A DNA stretch of 64,000 nt from an uncultured Verrucomicrobiae bacterium (GCA_937770485.1 CALJHX010000019.1:1-64000), one strand, 5' to 3'. Positions 1-9,830 are shown, counted from the first letter of the stretch. The notes: generated from the sequence alone by a model not told the origin. Numbers and translations: made by a program.

Positions 1-1
1 G

Positions 2-2644
2 ATGAAACGAACCATCCTCATTATAACCGCCGCGTTTATGTCGCTTGGCGCAACGCGCTTCGCCAAGGCGGAGCACGTTCACGGACTCCAGTGCGGCCAC
101 GCCGCGAGCATTTGGTCCAGCATCGACTCGGCGTCCCAACGCTACGCGCCTGACCGTGCTGTGGACATCGAGCAGTTCGACCTCGACGTCACGCCGGACT
201 TCAAGAATCGCCGCGTCGCCGGCACCGCCACGTTCACGTTTAAGCCGATCCTCAAGCCGCTTGGCCAACTGAGACTCGACGCGCACGACCTCGAGATCAG
301 TAAAGTCACCGCCGGCAGTTCGGAGATCGCCGCCTGGCAGAACACCGATCGGGCATTGATTGTGACTTTCACCAAGCCGATCGCGGCGGACGAGCAGGCC
401 AAGCTCACCGTCACCTACGAGGCTGAGCCGAAAAAGGGACTCTACTTCCGCACGCCAGAGATGGGCTACGACTCCGGCGACACACACATTTGGACACAGG
501 GCGAATCGATCGAAGCGCGGCACTGGTTCCCCTGCTTTGACGCGCCCAACGAGTTTTTCACCTCGACGATGACCTGCAGAGTGCCCGAGACGATGGTCGT
601 CCTCTCCAACGGCAGCAAGGTCAGCGACTCAGTCGATGCCGACTCTGGCCTACGCGTCGTCAAGTGGAGTCAGGACAAGCCACATGTCAACTACCTCATC
701 ACGCTTGTCGCCGGTCACTTCAAGCGCATCGAAGAGAAGCACGGCGACTTGTCGATGTCCTTCTGGACCGCGCCGTCCGACTTCGCCAACGCCACCAACT
801 CATTTCGCGATACCAAAGCGTGCATGGAGTTTTTTGAAAATGAAATCGGCGTACCCTACCCTTGGGCCAAGTACGATCAGGTCACCGTGCAGGACTTCCA
901 CTGGGGCGGTATGGAGAACACCAGCATCAGCACGCTCAACGCCTCAACGCTGTTCAGCAGCGAGACGGAAAACATCCGCAGCAGCCAGGGGTTGATGGCG
1001 CACGAACTGGCGCACCAATGGTTCGGTGACCTTGTCACCTGCAAGGACTGGAGCCAGCTCTGGCTCAACGAGGGATTTGCCACCTACTACACGCACCTGT
1101 TCGCTGGCAACAAGGATGGTCTCGATGAGATGCGCTACGGCCTTTACCGCGATCGTAAGAGCCTTACCGGCCGCAGCGGTGACACCACTGCGATGGTCAA
1201 CCGCAAATACAACACTCCAGAGGAAATGTTCCGAAAATACGGATTTATGTCCTATTCCAAGGGAAGCTGGGTCCTGCATATGCTGCGCTCACAGCTTGGC
1301 CCTGAGCTGTTCCGTAAATGCGTCCGCACCTACCTTGAGCAACACAAACACGGCAACGTCGTCACCGAGGATTTGCGCTCGATTATCGAGAAAATCTCCG
1401 CCCAGTCGTTCGACCGGTTCTTCGATCAGTACGTCTTTCACGCGCACCATCCCGAGTTGAAAATAAGCTATGCGTGGGACGAGAAAACCAAGCTGGCCAA
1501 GCTCAGCGTGCAGCAGACGCAAAAGGTTGACGCGAACGTCATGCTGTTCCACGTGCCGGTGCCGATTCGATTCAAGGTCGATGGCCAAATCGTCGATCTC
1601 AAATTGCAGATCACCAAGACGTCCGAAGACTTCTATTTCCCCTTGGCCAAGGCTCCCTCGATCGTTCGTATCGACCCCGATGTGACGCTCCTGGCCAAGT
1701 TCAGCTTCACGCCTTCGACGGCGTTGCTACACGCGCAGTTGGCTGATGATAGCGACGCGCTTGGCCGTCTTCAGGCTGTCGAGATCTTGGCCAAGCGTAA
1801 GGACAAAACCACCCGCGAGAAACTGAAACATGCGCTGCAAAACGACTCATTTTACGCCGTGCGAATCGCCGCTTCCAAGGCGCTGCGTGGCATTGGTGGT
1901 GACGAAGCACTGGCCGCGTTGACCGACTCGACCGACCAGCCAAACGCCAAGGTGCGCCAGCAGGTGATCTCCAACATCGCCAGCCAGTACAAACCGGCCG
2001 CCTTGGCCGCGCTCAAGCAGAGCCTAGCCAAGGAGAAGAACCCGGCCATCCGCTCGCGTATCATCAACGGACTGACCGGCCACAACGACAAGGAGGCGCG
2101 CAAGTTCATTAACCAGGCGCTTGATTCCAATTCGTTCCGGCACCAACTCGCCGACGCAGCTGTGAGTGCGCTCCGAAAACAGGACATCCCAGCGAACATC
2201 GCCAAAATTCGCGGCGCGCTGGAAAACGACGGTAAGAAATTCACCACCAACGGCTACGCCTCAGGTCTGCGAGCGCTTGGCTACCTGGGGCGAAACCAAA
2301 AAAACAGGACCGGCATCCGTGAGTTCCTCATCGGCCACGTGAACAATCCCAAGCGCCGAGTCGCCTTGGCTTCCATCGACGCGCTTGGCCAACTGGGAGA
2401 TCCGCGAGCCATTGCCGTGCTTGATAAGTTCACTGGTGCAGCCGAGGAGGACCCCACTCGAAAAGCCGCTGAGCGGGCGGTCGAGAAACTCCGTGCCGGC
2501 CGCAAACCAGTTGACGATTTCAAAAACCTCCGCCAAGAAGTCACCAGCCTAAAGAAGTCCAACTCTAAACTAATCAATGAGTTAGATGACCTAAAAAACC
2601 GTTTCGACGCGGCTATCGGTAAAAAAAAGGCTGAAAAAAAGTGA
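2..2644 (+). CDS. M1-family zinc aminopeptidase with C-terminal HEAT repeats, exported
   Basis: Exported metallopeptidase that should remove N-terminal residues from peptides. The ATG at base 2 opens with a signal peptide (hydrophobic stretch ending near AKA). The M1 exopeptidase motif GGMEN is at residues 302-306, and the zinc site is HELAH at 334-338 with the third ligand, Glu357, in WLNEG. Residues from about 560 to 830 are alanine-rich helical pairs typical of HEAT repeats, and the last 50 residues look like a coiled coil. At 880 residues it is of usual length for M1 proteins with a HEAT tail. The start is only one base into the window, so an upstream extension cannot be excluded, but the signal peptide argues that it is complete. 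Three TTGGCCAA/CTTGGCCAAG words lie inside it. Confidence 0.93.
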   Translation: MKRTILIITAAFMSLGATRFAKAEHVHGLQCGHAASIWSSIDSASQRYAPDRAVDIEQFDLDVTPDFKNRRVAGTATFTFKPILKPLGQLRLDAHDLEISKVTAGSSEIAAWQNTDRALIVTFTKPIAADEQAKLTVTYEAEPKKGLYFRTPEMGYDSGDTHIWTQGESIEARHWFPCFDAPNEFFTSTMTCRVPETMVVLSNGSKVSDSVDADSGLRVVKWSQDKPHVNYLITLVAGHFKRIEEKHGDLSMSFWTAPSDFANATNSFRDTKACMEFFENEIGVPYPWAKYDQVTVQDFHWGGMENTSISTLNASTLFSSETENIRSSQGLMAHELAHQWFGDLVTCKDWSQLWLNEGFATYYTHLFAGNKDGLDEMRYGLYRDRKSLTGRSGDTTAMVNRKYNTPEEMFRKYGFMSYSKGSWVLHMLRSQLGPELFRKCVRTYLEQHKHGNVVTEDLRSIIEKISAQSFDRFFDQYVFHAHHPELKISYAWDEKTKLAKLSVQQTQKVDANVMLFHVPVPIRFKVDGQIVDLKLQITKTSEDFYFPLAKAPSIVRIDPDVTLLAKFSFTPSTALLHAQLADDSDALGRLQAVEILAKRKDKTTREKLKHALQNDSFYAVRIAASKALRGIGGDEALAALTDSTDQPNAKVRQQVISNIASQYKPAALAALKQSLAKEKNPAIRSRIINGLTGHNDKEARKFINQALDSNSFRHQLADAAVSALRKQDIPANIAKIRGALENDGKKFTTNGYASGLRALGYLGRNQKNRTGIREFLIGHVNNPKRRVALASIDALGQLGDPRAIAVLDKFTGAAEEDPTRKAAERAVEKLRAGRKPVDDFKNLRQEVTSLKKSNSKLINELDDLKNRFDAAIGKKKAEKK

Positions 2645-2735
2645 AACCTTTGCCGGATAATGATTGAATACCCCAACGTCGAGCTTTGTCAGAAACCAAG
2701 CTTGTTAGAAACCAAAGCTGAAAGGCACAGAAAAA

Positions 2736-3149
2736 ATGAAATCGTTTAAATTAATCCTCACGACGGTTGCCATCTCGATGGCAATGTTCTCCGCAAACGC
2801 GGAAGAGAAAAAAGAAAAAGCAGCAACCAAGAAAGGTCAAGCGGCGAAAGAGCGCACTGTTACGGGCACTATCATGTGTGGCAAGTGCACGCTCAAGAAA
2901 ACCGACGCCTGCCAGGCCGCATTACAGGTCAAGCGGAAGGGCAAGGATGGCAAGGAAGTCACTCGAGTCCTCCTGCTCAAGAACGACGCCGTCACCAAGG
3001 CGTTTCACAATAAGATCTGCGGTGGCGACAAAATCGCCGTTGCAGTGACCGGCAAGTTCGAAGGCAAAGGCAAAAAACGCTTGCTGGTTGCCAGCAAGAT
3101 CGCCGACCCACCTCCTGCAAAAAAGGGGAAGGGCAAGAAGAAGGCCTGA
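2736..3149 (+). CDS. Small exported cysteine-containing, Lys-rich protein (possibly DUF6370-like)
   Basis: A 137-residue protein with a clear signal peptide (cut near ANA-EE). The mature part begins and ends with Lys/Ala-rich tails. The central 80 residues hold four conserved-looking cysteines (CGKC, a Cys in DACQ, KICGG) followed by beta strands, suggesting a small OB-like or metal/disulfide domain. It resembles short exported proteins that I associate with DUF6370, but this is from memory and no function is known. It lies 90 bp after the aminopeptidase gene and is followed by a strong terminator. Confidence 0.8.
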   Translation: MKSFKLILTTVAISMAMFSANAEEKKEKAATKKGQAAKERTVTGTIMCGKCTLKKTDACQAALQVKRKGKDGKEVTRVLLLKNDAVTKAFHNKICGGDKIAVAVTGKFEGKGKKRLLVASKIADPPPAKKGKGKKKA

Positions 3150-3171
3150 TCGGCCTGCCAAATTTTACAGC

Positions 3172-3207
3172 ACGCCCCAGCCAAATTGGCTAGGGGCGTT
3201 TTTTTTT
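3172..3207 (+). terminator. Rho-independent terminator after the small exported protein
   Basis: ACGCCCCAGCCAA pairs with TTGGCTAGGGGCGT (one bulged A) and is followed by a run of nine T. It ends the plus-strand transcript and also separates it from the convergent HIT gene. Confidence 0.88.
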
Positions 3208-3236
3208 GCCAGGGGAAATCGCCGCCTTGGCCGATC

Positions 3237-3584
<348 letters not shown>

Positions 3585-3650
3585 TCAGTGCCCGGGGAGC
3601 CTGCCCGATCAGCTGGTGATGTTCGAGCCAAACCAAAGTCAATATTACTG

Positions 3651-3679
3651 TTGACTAATTCTGAGTTATTGGGTATCCA
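3651..3679 (+). promoter_or_regulatory. Candidate promoter for the first DUF4190-type gene
   Basis: TTGACT, 17 bases, then TATCCA, about 30 bp before the first ATG of the following gene. The -35 box is good and the -10 box weak. Confidence 0.35.
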
Positions 3680-3749
3680 CACTCGTGTCTTACAACCTAC
3701 ACTAAAAAATGAATGACGCACCCCCACTCATGGAGCCGTCCCTGGCGGT

Positions 3750-4016
3750 TTGGAACCCCACCGCGGCACCTTGATCCTGGTACTGGGCATTCTCAGCTTG
3801 GTTTTGTGCGGCTTATTCACCGGCATACCCGCCTGGATTATGGGCAAGGGCGACCTCATAAAGATTCGTGGCGGCACCATGGACCCCGAGGGCGAAGGTT
3901 CCACCAAGGCTGGTATGATCTGCGGAATTATTTCTTGCACCATCACTGCAGTCACTTTGGTCATTTTCATATTATTAATTTTTGTTGGAGGAGGCCTTGC
4001 CGCATTGAGTAACTGA
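3750..4016 (+). CDS. DUF4190-like two-helix membrane protein (5' end possibly frameshifted)
   Basis: A small membrane protein with two hydrophobic helices (residues about 7-30 and 55-85) around a loop containing MGKGDL and a Gly-rich KAGMICGII segment, the layout of DUF4190. It is paralogous to the C-terminal half of the next gene: both have PHRG, AWIMG, DL, MDP and AG-ICGII at matching positions. As given, the only in-frame start is TTG at 3750. An ATG at 3709 in another frame encodes a plausible Pro-rich lead-in (MNDAPPLMEPSLAV), and adding one base near 3748 would join it to the membrane domain. So the gene may start at 3709 with a one-base deletion, real or a sequencing error. Function is unknown. 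Confidence 0.7.
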   Translation: MEPHRGTLILVLGILSLVLCGLFTGIPAWIMGKGDLIKIRGGTMDPEGEGSTKAGMICGIISCTITAVTLVIFILLIFVGGGLAALSN

Positions 4017-4124
4017 CTCTGACCACAGGGTAATCTGGCAACCGAAAAAAACTATAACTCGCACAACTGGTGCGATCCTCCGTATGCGCTGCATACCCGT
4101 TAATTGGCATCGCAGATCGTGGAC

Positions 4125-4607
4125 ATGGAATATTATTTCAAGGCAAATGACGACAACGAGTACGGGCCGCTTGAGCAGGCGCAGATTCGCGACTGGCTTG
4201 GGCAGGGCCGGATGGACGGCAACTCACAGGTGCGCTCGGCCGACTCCGAAGACTGGTCGCCGCTGTCCGGCCATCCGGAGTTGAGCGAACTCCTTGCCCC
4301 TCCAAGGTCAACACCACCACCACCCACCCCCTCATCTCAGGCGGACGCTATTCATTATGCTCCCCATCGAGGATCAATGATCCTCACGTTCGGGATTTTG
4401 GGTATAGCCTGTTGTTTCCCTTTCGGTATCGCAGCATGGATCATGGGCAACACTGATCTTGCCCAGATCGAAGCCGGTATGATGGATCCAAGCGGCAAAG
4501 GCACCACCAATGCCGGCAGGATTTGCGGCATCATAGGAACCATAATAGCAATCATCGGCTGTGGAGCTCAGTTGCTAATTTTCGCCTTGAATTTTTCTCA
4601 AATGTAA
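4125..4607 (+). CDS. GYF_2 (DUF4339) plus DUF4190-like membrane protein
   Basis: Residues 1-50 (EYYFKANDDNEYGPLEQ ... DWSPL) match the GYF_2 pattern, a small domain thought to bind proline-rich peptides. A Pro-rich linker follows, then a two-helix DUF4190-type membrane region paralogous to the previous gene. I chose the ATG at 4125; a TTG seven codons earlier is possible but less likely. It lies about 110 bp downstream of its paralogue on the same strand. It is probably a membrane-anchored adaptor of unknown role. Confidence 0.8.
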   Translation: MEYYFKANDDNEYGPLEQAQIRDWLGQGRMDGNSQVRSADSEDWSPLSGHPELSELLAPPRSTPPPPTPSSQADAIHYAPHRGSMILTFGILGIACCFPFGIAAWIMGNTDLAQIEAGMMDPSGKGTTNAGRICGIIGTIIAIIGCGAQLLIFALNFSQM

Positions 4608-4638
4608 ACGCCACGCGCTTGGCCAAGTGGCGCTATCA

Positions 4639-5779
4639 CTACTCGTCATCCTCGACTCCGCTAGCTTTGTCGGCCGGGCAGCCGGCGCGGAGCCAGCCGT
4701 TGACAAACGGATCGAGGTCGCCGTCCATCACCGCCTTCACGTCGCTCGCCTGTACGTTGGTTCGCAAATCCTTCACCATGCGGTACGGCTGGAAAACATA
4801 GCTGCGAATCTGGTTGCCCCACGAGATGCTCCCCTTGTCTCCGTAGAATTTCTCCAACTCGGACTTCTGCTCATCCTCGCGCCGCGCGGTGATCTTGGCC
4901 ATGAGAATGTTCATGGCGGTCGCGCGGTTTTGGTGCTGCGAACGCTGGTTTTGGCAGGCAACCACCAGCCCTGTAGGGACATGCCGGATACGCACCGCCG
5001 TCTCCACCTTGTTGACATTCTGCCCGCCCTTACCGCCGGAGCGGAATGTGCCTACCTCGAACTCGGCCGGCGGTAGTTCCTCCTGCTCGCTCTCCTCGAT
5101 TTCAGCAATGACATCGACACTGGCGAAACTGGTGTGGCGGCGTTTGTTCGAGTCGAACGGCGAGATACGCACAAGCCGGTGTACCCCCCTCTCGGCCTTA
5201 CAAAAGCCGTAGGCATTCTCGCCGGCGATCAGCAGCGTAGCGCTCTTGATGCCGGCGACTTCACCCGGGAGCAATTCGCTGATCTCGACCGTCCAGCCGC
5301 GCTCCTCACCCCAGCGCTGGTACATGCGCAAGAGCATGTTGGCCCAGTCGCACGACTCTGTGCCGCCGGCGCCGGCGTTGATAGAAAGGATACAGCTGCT
5401 TCGATCGTGCGGTCCGTCGAGCATCAGCTCCAGTTCGAGCGCCTCAAGACGCCCGGTGAACTTGGCCAAATCGGCCGTCAAATCGGACTGGATGTCCTTC
5501 TGCGTGGCCTCGTCCTCGCCATCCGCCAGCTCGAGCATCGTCTGCATGTCGGCGTGCTGCGTCTCGGCCTTGAGCAACGGCTCGATGCGGCGCTTGAGCG
5601 AAGAAGACTCATCGACGATTTTTTGGGCGTAAGTGCGATTGTCCCAGAAATTGTTCTGGGACATCTCCCCCTCGATTTCCGTCAGGCGGTTTTGTGTCTT
5701 TGGAACGTCAAAGATACCTCCTGAGATGAACAATTTGTTCTGCAGCAGCTTTCAGTTGATCCTCAATGTCCTCAAACAT
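4639..5779 (-). CDS. prfB: Peptide chain release factor 2, made by programmed +1 frameshift
   Basis: RF2 recognises UGA/UAA stops and triggers peptide release on the ribosome. The main frame contains the stop-codon reading tripeptide SPF (in [16 protein letters not shown]) and the catalytic GGQ loop ([18 protein letters not shown]). The true start is the ATG at 5779-5777. It reads 23 codons to CTT followed by an in-frame TGA (5710-5708); a +1 shift then enters the long frame that ends at 4639. The total is about 379 residues, slightly longer than usual because of an acidic C-terminal tail. Calling the gene from an in-frame start near 5733 would miss the real N-terminus. It converges on the GYF_2 gene, with a hairpin CGCCAC/GTGGCG at 4609-4632 between them. 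Confidence 0.96.
5708..5722 (-). promoter_or_regulatory. prfB autoregulatory +1 frameshift site
   Basis: On the minus strand the sequence reads AGGAGGTATCTTTGAC: an internal Shine-Dalgarno (AGGAGG), a three-base spacer, the slippery CTT and an in-frame TGA followed by C. This is the classical RF2 feedback element, in which low RF2 lets the ribosome slip +1 at CUU-UGA-C. Confidence 0.95.
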
Positions 5780-5800
5780 AACCGCGCTCAATGTATTTTT

Positions 5801-5995
5801 TAATGTTTCAAGTTTCAAGTTTTAAGATTAGTTCGCGGCTCCCGGTTCTTCAAAATTAAGACAGGGTGGGGGTTAAGGATTCATTCTTTGAATTAGACGC
5901 AGAGCCGTGTTCTTTCGTGGCTAAAAAAGTTTTCAGTTCTTCAAGTCCTTGATCATCCGTGAGATTCGTGTCCCGTTCTCAAAATGAGAACTAAA
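5801..5995. repeat. Dispersed intergenic repeat, locus 1
   Basis: The gap between prfB and the glycosylase gene has no gene. It holds tandem TTTCAAG heptamers (5806-5826), a GACGCAGAG piece near 5898, and ATCCGTGAGATTCGTGTC near 5955. The same three components recur, in varying order and orientation, at 22.9-23.1 kb and partly at 43.7 kb. Confidence 0.65.
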
Positions 5996-5999
5996 AACT

Positions 6000-6767
6000 T
6001 CACCCCCAGATTCCCTGATCCTTAAGTTGTTTTTCCGCCTGTTCGGCCCAGCCACGGTTGGCGGCGGGGCTGGCGGGGCTGGGGTGCAGGATGCGGCCTA
6101 TCTTTACGTCCGCTTGGCCAAGCACTTCGCGCGCTTTTTTCTCGGCGAACCCGCCGACGGCAACGAGCCATTCCGGCTGCAAAATCGCCACTACCCTGAC
6201 CAAGTGCGCGTTGCAGATTTCCTCAAGCGGCCGGGTCTCGCCAGCGGGCAGCTTGTCCGGCGTGCGGTTGCGGCCGGTGTCCTCGAGGAAGGCCAACGGG
6301 CAGTAGTTCACGACGAAATGCCCAGCGAAGAAAGCCTCTGGTTGCCCAAATTTCTCGCTGAAAAACCCCCAAAACCGCCGGCCACTCACCTCGCTGCGCG
6401 GGCAGTCAAGGCCCAACACGGGGCGCTTGGGATGCTCTTTGGCCGGCTTGCCGATGGGCGCGTCAATGCGTAGCCAGTCGCGAACGGCGGCCACCTCGCC
6501 GAACGGCACGCCGACCTGTGCCATACCAAAGGGCCCGGGGTTCATCCCTAAAAAGATCGCGCGCTTGGCCCCGCCGCCGTAGCGGCTGAGAAACTGCTCG
6601 TGCGCCGCCCAAGCATAATCGAGCGGGTTGTAAACGAACTCGACCGGCGGCAAAAAGCCAAGTCGGTTGACGGCATCTCGCAGCTCGGCGGCAGCAGCGA
6701 TAAGTTGAGCGGCTTCGGCGCGTTTCGGCACAGCGGCGTTATAGCCCCAACGCCAGCGGTTGGCCAA
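6000..6767 (-). CDS. SMUG-type (family 3) uracil-DNA glycosylase
   Basis: Base-excision repair enzyme that removes uracil or oxidised pyrimidines from DNA. The signature GMNPGPFGMAQVGVPFG gives the catalytic Asn-containing motif of the SMUG family, and HPSPASPAANRGW near the C-terminus is the second motif. The intervening VVNYCPLAFLED also fits. Its length (255 residues) is normal. No ATG is available: TTG at 6767 or the GTG 12 codons later must be used, and the TTG lies inside a TTGGCCAA word. It is divergent from the next gene. Confidence 0.92.
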   Translation of the reverse strand: MANRWRWGYNAAVPKRAEAAQLIAAAAELRDAVNRLGFLPPVEFVYNPLDYAWAAHEQFLSRYGGGAKRAIFLGMNPGPFGMAQVGVPFGEVAAVRDWLRIDAPIGKPAKEHPKRPVLGLDCPRSEVSGRRFWGFFSEKFGQPEAFFAGHFVVNYCPLAFLEDTGRNRTPDKLPAGETRPLEEICNAHLVRVVAILQPEWLVAVGGFAEKKAREVLGQADVKIGRILHPSPASPAANRGWAEQAEKQLKDQGIWG

Positions 6768-6831
6768 GGTTTGCGTTGCAGCACAAGGGCGGCGGGTCTA
6801 CGATTTCAGCCGTTCGCGCAGCCAGACAACC

Positions 6832-7188
6832 ATGAGTGAAAAAATGATGATGACCATCGCCCACGCCATCAACGACGTGGTGCTGGTGGTGCTTAAGACA
6901 CCGGAGGTTCTCGAGCCGGTCGGGATCACGCAGGAAAAGTTTTTTGCCAAGGTGCTGGGCTATGACGAGACCGGCCTATGGGTGCAGTTCCCCGACTTCG
7001 AGCTGCCGGTGCGAGTGGGTGAAGACTCCAACCTGTGGGTCCCCGAGTCGATGCAAAAGGTCGATGCCTCGGCAATGATCCCGTGGGGGGCGATCGGCAC
7101 CGTCATGCATTTCCCAAACGTCGAGGGTTACGACAAGCCCAGCCCGTTCAACCGTGACATCGGGTTCAGTAGCAAAACTGAGGATTAG
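6832..7188 (+). CDS. Conserved-looking protein of unknown function (118 aa)
   Basis: The start is the ATG at 6832 (MSEKMMMTIAHAIND); an open frame extends upstream to 6760 but overlaps the glycosylase promoter region. No signal peptide or membrane helix is present. The sequence is rich in short beta strands (VLVVLKTPEVLEPV, GLWVQFPDFELPV) and ends in a hydrophilic tail. I do not recognise it. It is a compact cytoplasmic protein with normal codon use for the region. Confidence 0.7.
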   Translation: MSEKMMMTIAHAINDVVLVVLKTPEVLEPVGITQEKFFAKVLGYDETGLWVQFPDFELPVRVGEDSNLWVPESMQKVDASAMIPWGAIGTVMHFPNVEGYDKPSPFNRDIGFSSKTED

Positions 7189-7211
7189 GCGTAACCTTCC
7201 CGCTTTCCAAG

Positions 7212-8168
7212 ATGTATCTTGTGAAAGTGTTTGAGATGACCAAACTGTTCTCACACTGCATGCCGCCAACCCGTTTCTACCCGAGCTGGGTAATTGGCCG
7301 ACTGGTGGCTGCCACGATCCTCCTCGCTCAAACAGCGATGGGCGATGACGACAGACTCAAGGTTCTGCCTGCCGTTAAGGTAGACCTGCCCGGGTTGACG
7401 GCTCGCCAAATCATCAAAAAAGCCAGCGAGGCAGCCAAGCGCAACGGCATAGGCGAGACCGTCTTTTCTTTTCTACGTCAAGCTGACGTTGAAGACCTCG
7501 ATTCAAAAGGAAACATCCGGAAGGGTTACACCAAGACCTACCGCGCCTACACCGATGGACGTGACCAGGAACTGGTTAAGGTGGACGGCAAGCCGGCAAG
7601 CCACCAACAAGTCGCTCGCGAACAAGCCAGAAACCGTGAACGACAACGCAGATACCTGGCGCGAAAAAAGGAAGGCGGCACCAATAAAAGTGGAAACTTG
7701 GTCATAAAAAACGTGGATTTGTTCCAGGAAAAATTTACGCCTGTTCTAGCTGGCATAGAATCAGTTAATGCTCGCCCGGCCTACGTTATTCAACTGCAGC
7801 CAAACAAGGAACACAAACTCAAGAGCCGAACTGTTAACCGCTTCATGAACCAACTCAACGCCAAGCTGTGGGTGGACAAGGAGGAGTTTCATATCGCCAG
7901 AATCAACGCAAAACTAAAAAAACCGGTCACGTTCCTGGGTGGCTTGGCAGGATCAGTGAATGCGATCAACATTTCCGTTTCCCAAAAACGATTGGCCAGT
8001 GACACGTGGGTAGACGAAAGCGTTTCTGCAAATTTTGACGCCAGGATATTCTGGAAAACCTACCACTTCCGAATGAAGAGTCGGTCCAGCCACTTCGAGG
8101 CCGCCACCCCACTTGGCAACAACAACGGAACAAAACCTCCGAAAAACAAACCGGATCAGTTATTTTAA
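7212..8168 (+). CDS. Exported protein resembling LolA-like outer-membrane lipoprotein-sorting proteins
   Basis: A 318-residue protein with an N-terminal hydrophobic segment (VIGRLVAATILLAQTAMG) acting as signal peptide or anchor. The mature part has the run of features seen in uncharacterised PVC/acidobacterial proteins of LolA-like fold: a charged E-A-R-x-Q-A-R-N-R-E-R-Q-R helix, then GIESVNARPAYVIQLQP, then a strand pair LNAKLWVDKEEFHIARINAKL. The assignment is from pattern memory and the role is unknown. The start could also be the ATG at 7236 or 7260. Confidence 0.7.
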   Translation: MYLVKVFEMTKLFSHCMPPTRFYPSWVIGRLVAATILLAQTAMGDDDRLKVLPAVKVDLPGLTARQIIKKASEAAKRNGIGETVFSFLRQADVEDLDSKGNIRKGYTKTYRAYTDGRDQELVKVDGKPASHQQVAREQARNRERQRRYLARKKEGGTNKSGNLVIKNVDLFQEKFTPVLAGIESVNARPAYVIQLQPNKEHKLKSRTVNRFMNQLNAKLWVDKEEFHIARINAKLKKPVTFLGGLAGSVNAINISVSQKRLASDTWVDESVSANFDARIFWKTYHFRMKSRSSHFEAATPLGNNNGTKPPKNKPDQLF

Positions 8169-8308
8169 ACTAAAACACCCCGGGTATTACTCCTGTTTGG
8201 TTTCCTTAACCCCAAAACATAAGATGGCGCTACCCAGATCAACTACTCCGCTTTCGGCCAAAACATTGTCGATCAAATGGGTTATAGACCAAATGCCAAA
8301 AGCCTTAT

Positions 8309-8342
8309 AAGGCAATCCAAAAGGAACGCCTTTTTTATTTTT
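8309..8342 (+). terminator. Weak terminator in the gap before the DUF1501 gene
   Basis: AAGGC pairs with GCCTT across a 14-base loop and is followed by TTTTTTATTTTT. It overlaps a perfect 12-base palindrome GCCTTATAAGGC (8302-8313). The 8169-8460 gap otherwise has no plus-strand gene; a protein-like minus-strand reading frame in it is discussed in the findings. Confidence 0.4.
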
Positions 8343-8460
8343 CAACCAGGTTTCCAAGAAAGCCTTCTTTCCCTCTTGACACACCTCTCCGCATAGGCAT
8401 CTTTCTGAAAAACATAGGCTTCCGGATTTGCCGGGAGGCTTGTAACCAAGGAGTCTAATC

Positions 8461-9807
8461 ATGTTGAAGATCAGTGCAGGCAGCGGGGGCTGCGAAGAAT
8501 TCTGCGACGGGATCGCCCGGCGTGACTTCATCCGGATCGGTGCCATGGGCATCGGCGGGCTGACCATGGCCAACATCCTCGAGAGCGAGGCTAAGGCCGG
8601 CATCGGCTCCTCGCACAAAGCGGTCATCAATATTTTCCTCCCCGGCGGGCCGCCGCACCAGGACATGTTCGACTTGAAACTGGATGCGCCCCGGGAGATC
8701 CGCGGCGAGTTCAACCCAATCTCCACAAACGTCCCCGGCCTCCAAATTTGCGAGGAGTTTCCGCGCATGGCGAGGATGATGGACAAGTTTACCGTCATTC
8801 GATCCATCGTCGGTGCCACCGGCGGACACGATGCCGAGCAGTGCATGACCGGCCGCTCGCCCCGCAACCAGCCGCCCGGCGGCTGGCCCGGCATTGGCTC
8901 CATTTTATCCAAGTTAAAAGGCCCGGTGAAACCGGACATGCCTCCGTTCATCGGCCTCTCACCCAAAACCGGCCATATCGAGTGGAGTGACCCCGGCAAA
9001 GCCGGCTTCCTTGGCCCGGCGCATGCGGCCTTCAAGCCCTCCGCCGAGGGTAAGGATGACATGACACTCAACGGCATCACGCTCGAGCGTCTGGACGACC
9101 GCCGCAAACTCCTGGAAAGTTTCGACCAACTCCGGCGAGACGTCGACAACTCCGGCTTGATAGAGGGCATGGACGCCTACAACCAACAGGCATTTGGCAT
9201 GCTCACCTCCGGCAAACTCGCCGAGGCGCTCGACATAGGGAAGGAAGACGTGAAGCTGCGCGACCGCTACGGCCGTGGCACTCCCAAGTTGACAGCCGAC
9301 GGCGCGCCCAAGCTGCTCGATCACTTCCTGCTCGCCCGCCGCCTCGTCGAGGTGGGTGTGCGCTGTGTGTCGCTCTCCTTCAGTCGGTGGGACTGGCACG
9401 GCGGAAACTTCAACCGCGCCCGGCAGGATTTCCCCATGCTCGACCAAGGCATCACTGCACTCGTCGACGATCTGCACCAACGCGGATTGGACAAGGATGT
9501 CGTCGTCGTTTGCTGGGGTGAGTTCGGCCGTACACCGACCATCAACAAAGACGCCGGCCGCGACCATTGGCCGCGCGTCTCGTGCGGCTTACTCGCCTGC
9601 GGCGGACTCAATCACGGACAGGTCATCGGTGCGACCGACCGCCTCGGCGGCGAGGCCAGCGACCGGCCGGTAACCTTCGCCGAGGTGCACGCCACGCTGT
9701 ATCACGCGCTGGGCATCGACCCAAATACTACCACCATCGACGATCTCAACGGTCGGCCGCGGTACCTGGTTGAGAACAACACCCAACCGCTGCATGAGGT
9801 CATCTGA
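8461..9807 (+). CDS. DUF1501 (sulfatase-fold) protein with twin-arginine-like leader
   Basis: A 448-residue member of the DUF1501 family, very common in Planctomycetota/Verrucomicrobiota and with an alkaline-phosphatase/sulfatase-like fold. The N-terminus has [19 protein letters not shown], a Tat-like leader. Family blocks include [60 protein letters not shown] and DGRDHWP-type ([18 protein letters not shown]). The ATG at 8461 is preceded by AAGGAG at about 8 bases. These genes often follow a cytochrome-like DUF1549/DUF1553 gene, but none is seen here. A good terminator follows. Confidence 0.93.
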   Translation: MLKISAGSGGCEEFCDGIARRDFIRIGAMGIGGLTMANILESEAKAGIGSSHKAVINIFLPGGPPHQDMFDLKLDAPREIRGEFNPISTNVPGLQICEEFPRMARMMDKFTVIRSIVGATGGHDAEQCMTGRSPRNQPPGGWPGIGSILSKLKGPVKPDMPPFIGLSPKTGHIEWSDPGKAGFLGPAHAAFKPSAEGKDDMTLNGITLERLDDRRKLLESFDQLRRDVDNSGLIEGMDAYNQQAFGMLTSGKLAEALDIGKEDVKLRDRYGRGTPKLTADGAPKLLDHFLLARRLVEVGVRCVSLSFSRWDWHGGNFNRARQDFPMLDQGITALVDDLHQRGLDKDVVVVCWGEFGRTPTINKDAGRDHWPRVSCGLLACGGLNHGQVIGATDRLGGEASDRPVTFAEVHATLYHALGIDPNTTTIDDLNGRPRYLVENNTQPLHEVI

Positions 9808-9830
9808 CCGGCGAACAATACTTTCGCGAA

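Noticed and set aside
5708..5710. In-frame TGA in prfB as a nonsense mutation or sequence error
   Set aside because: The surrounding AGGAGG-TAT-CTT-TGA-C is the classical RF2 frameshift signal.
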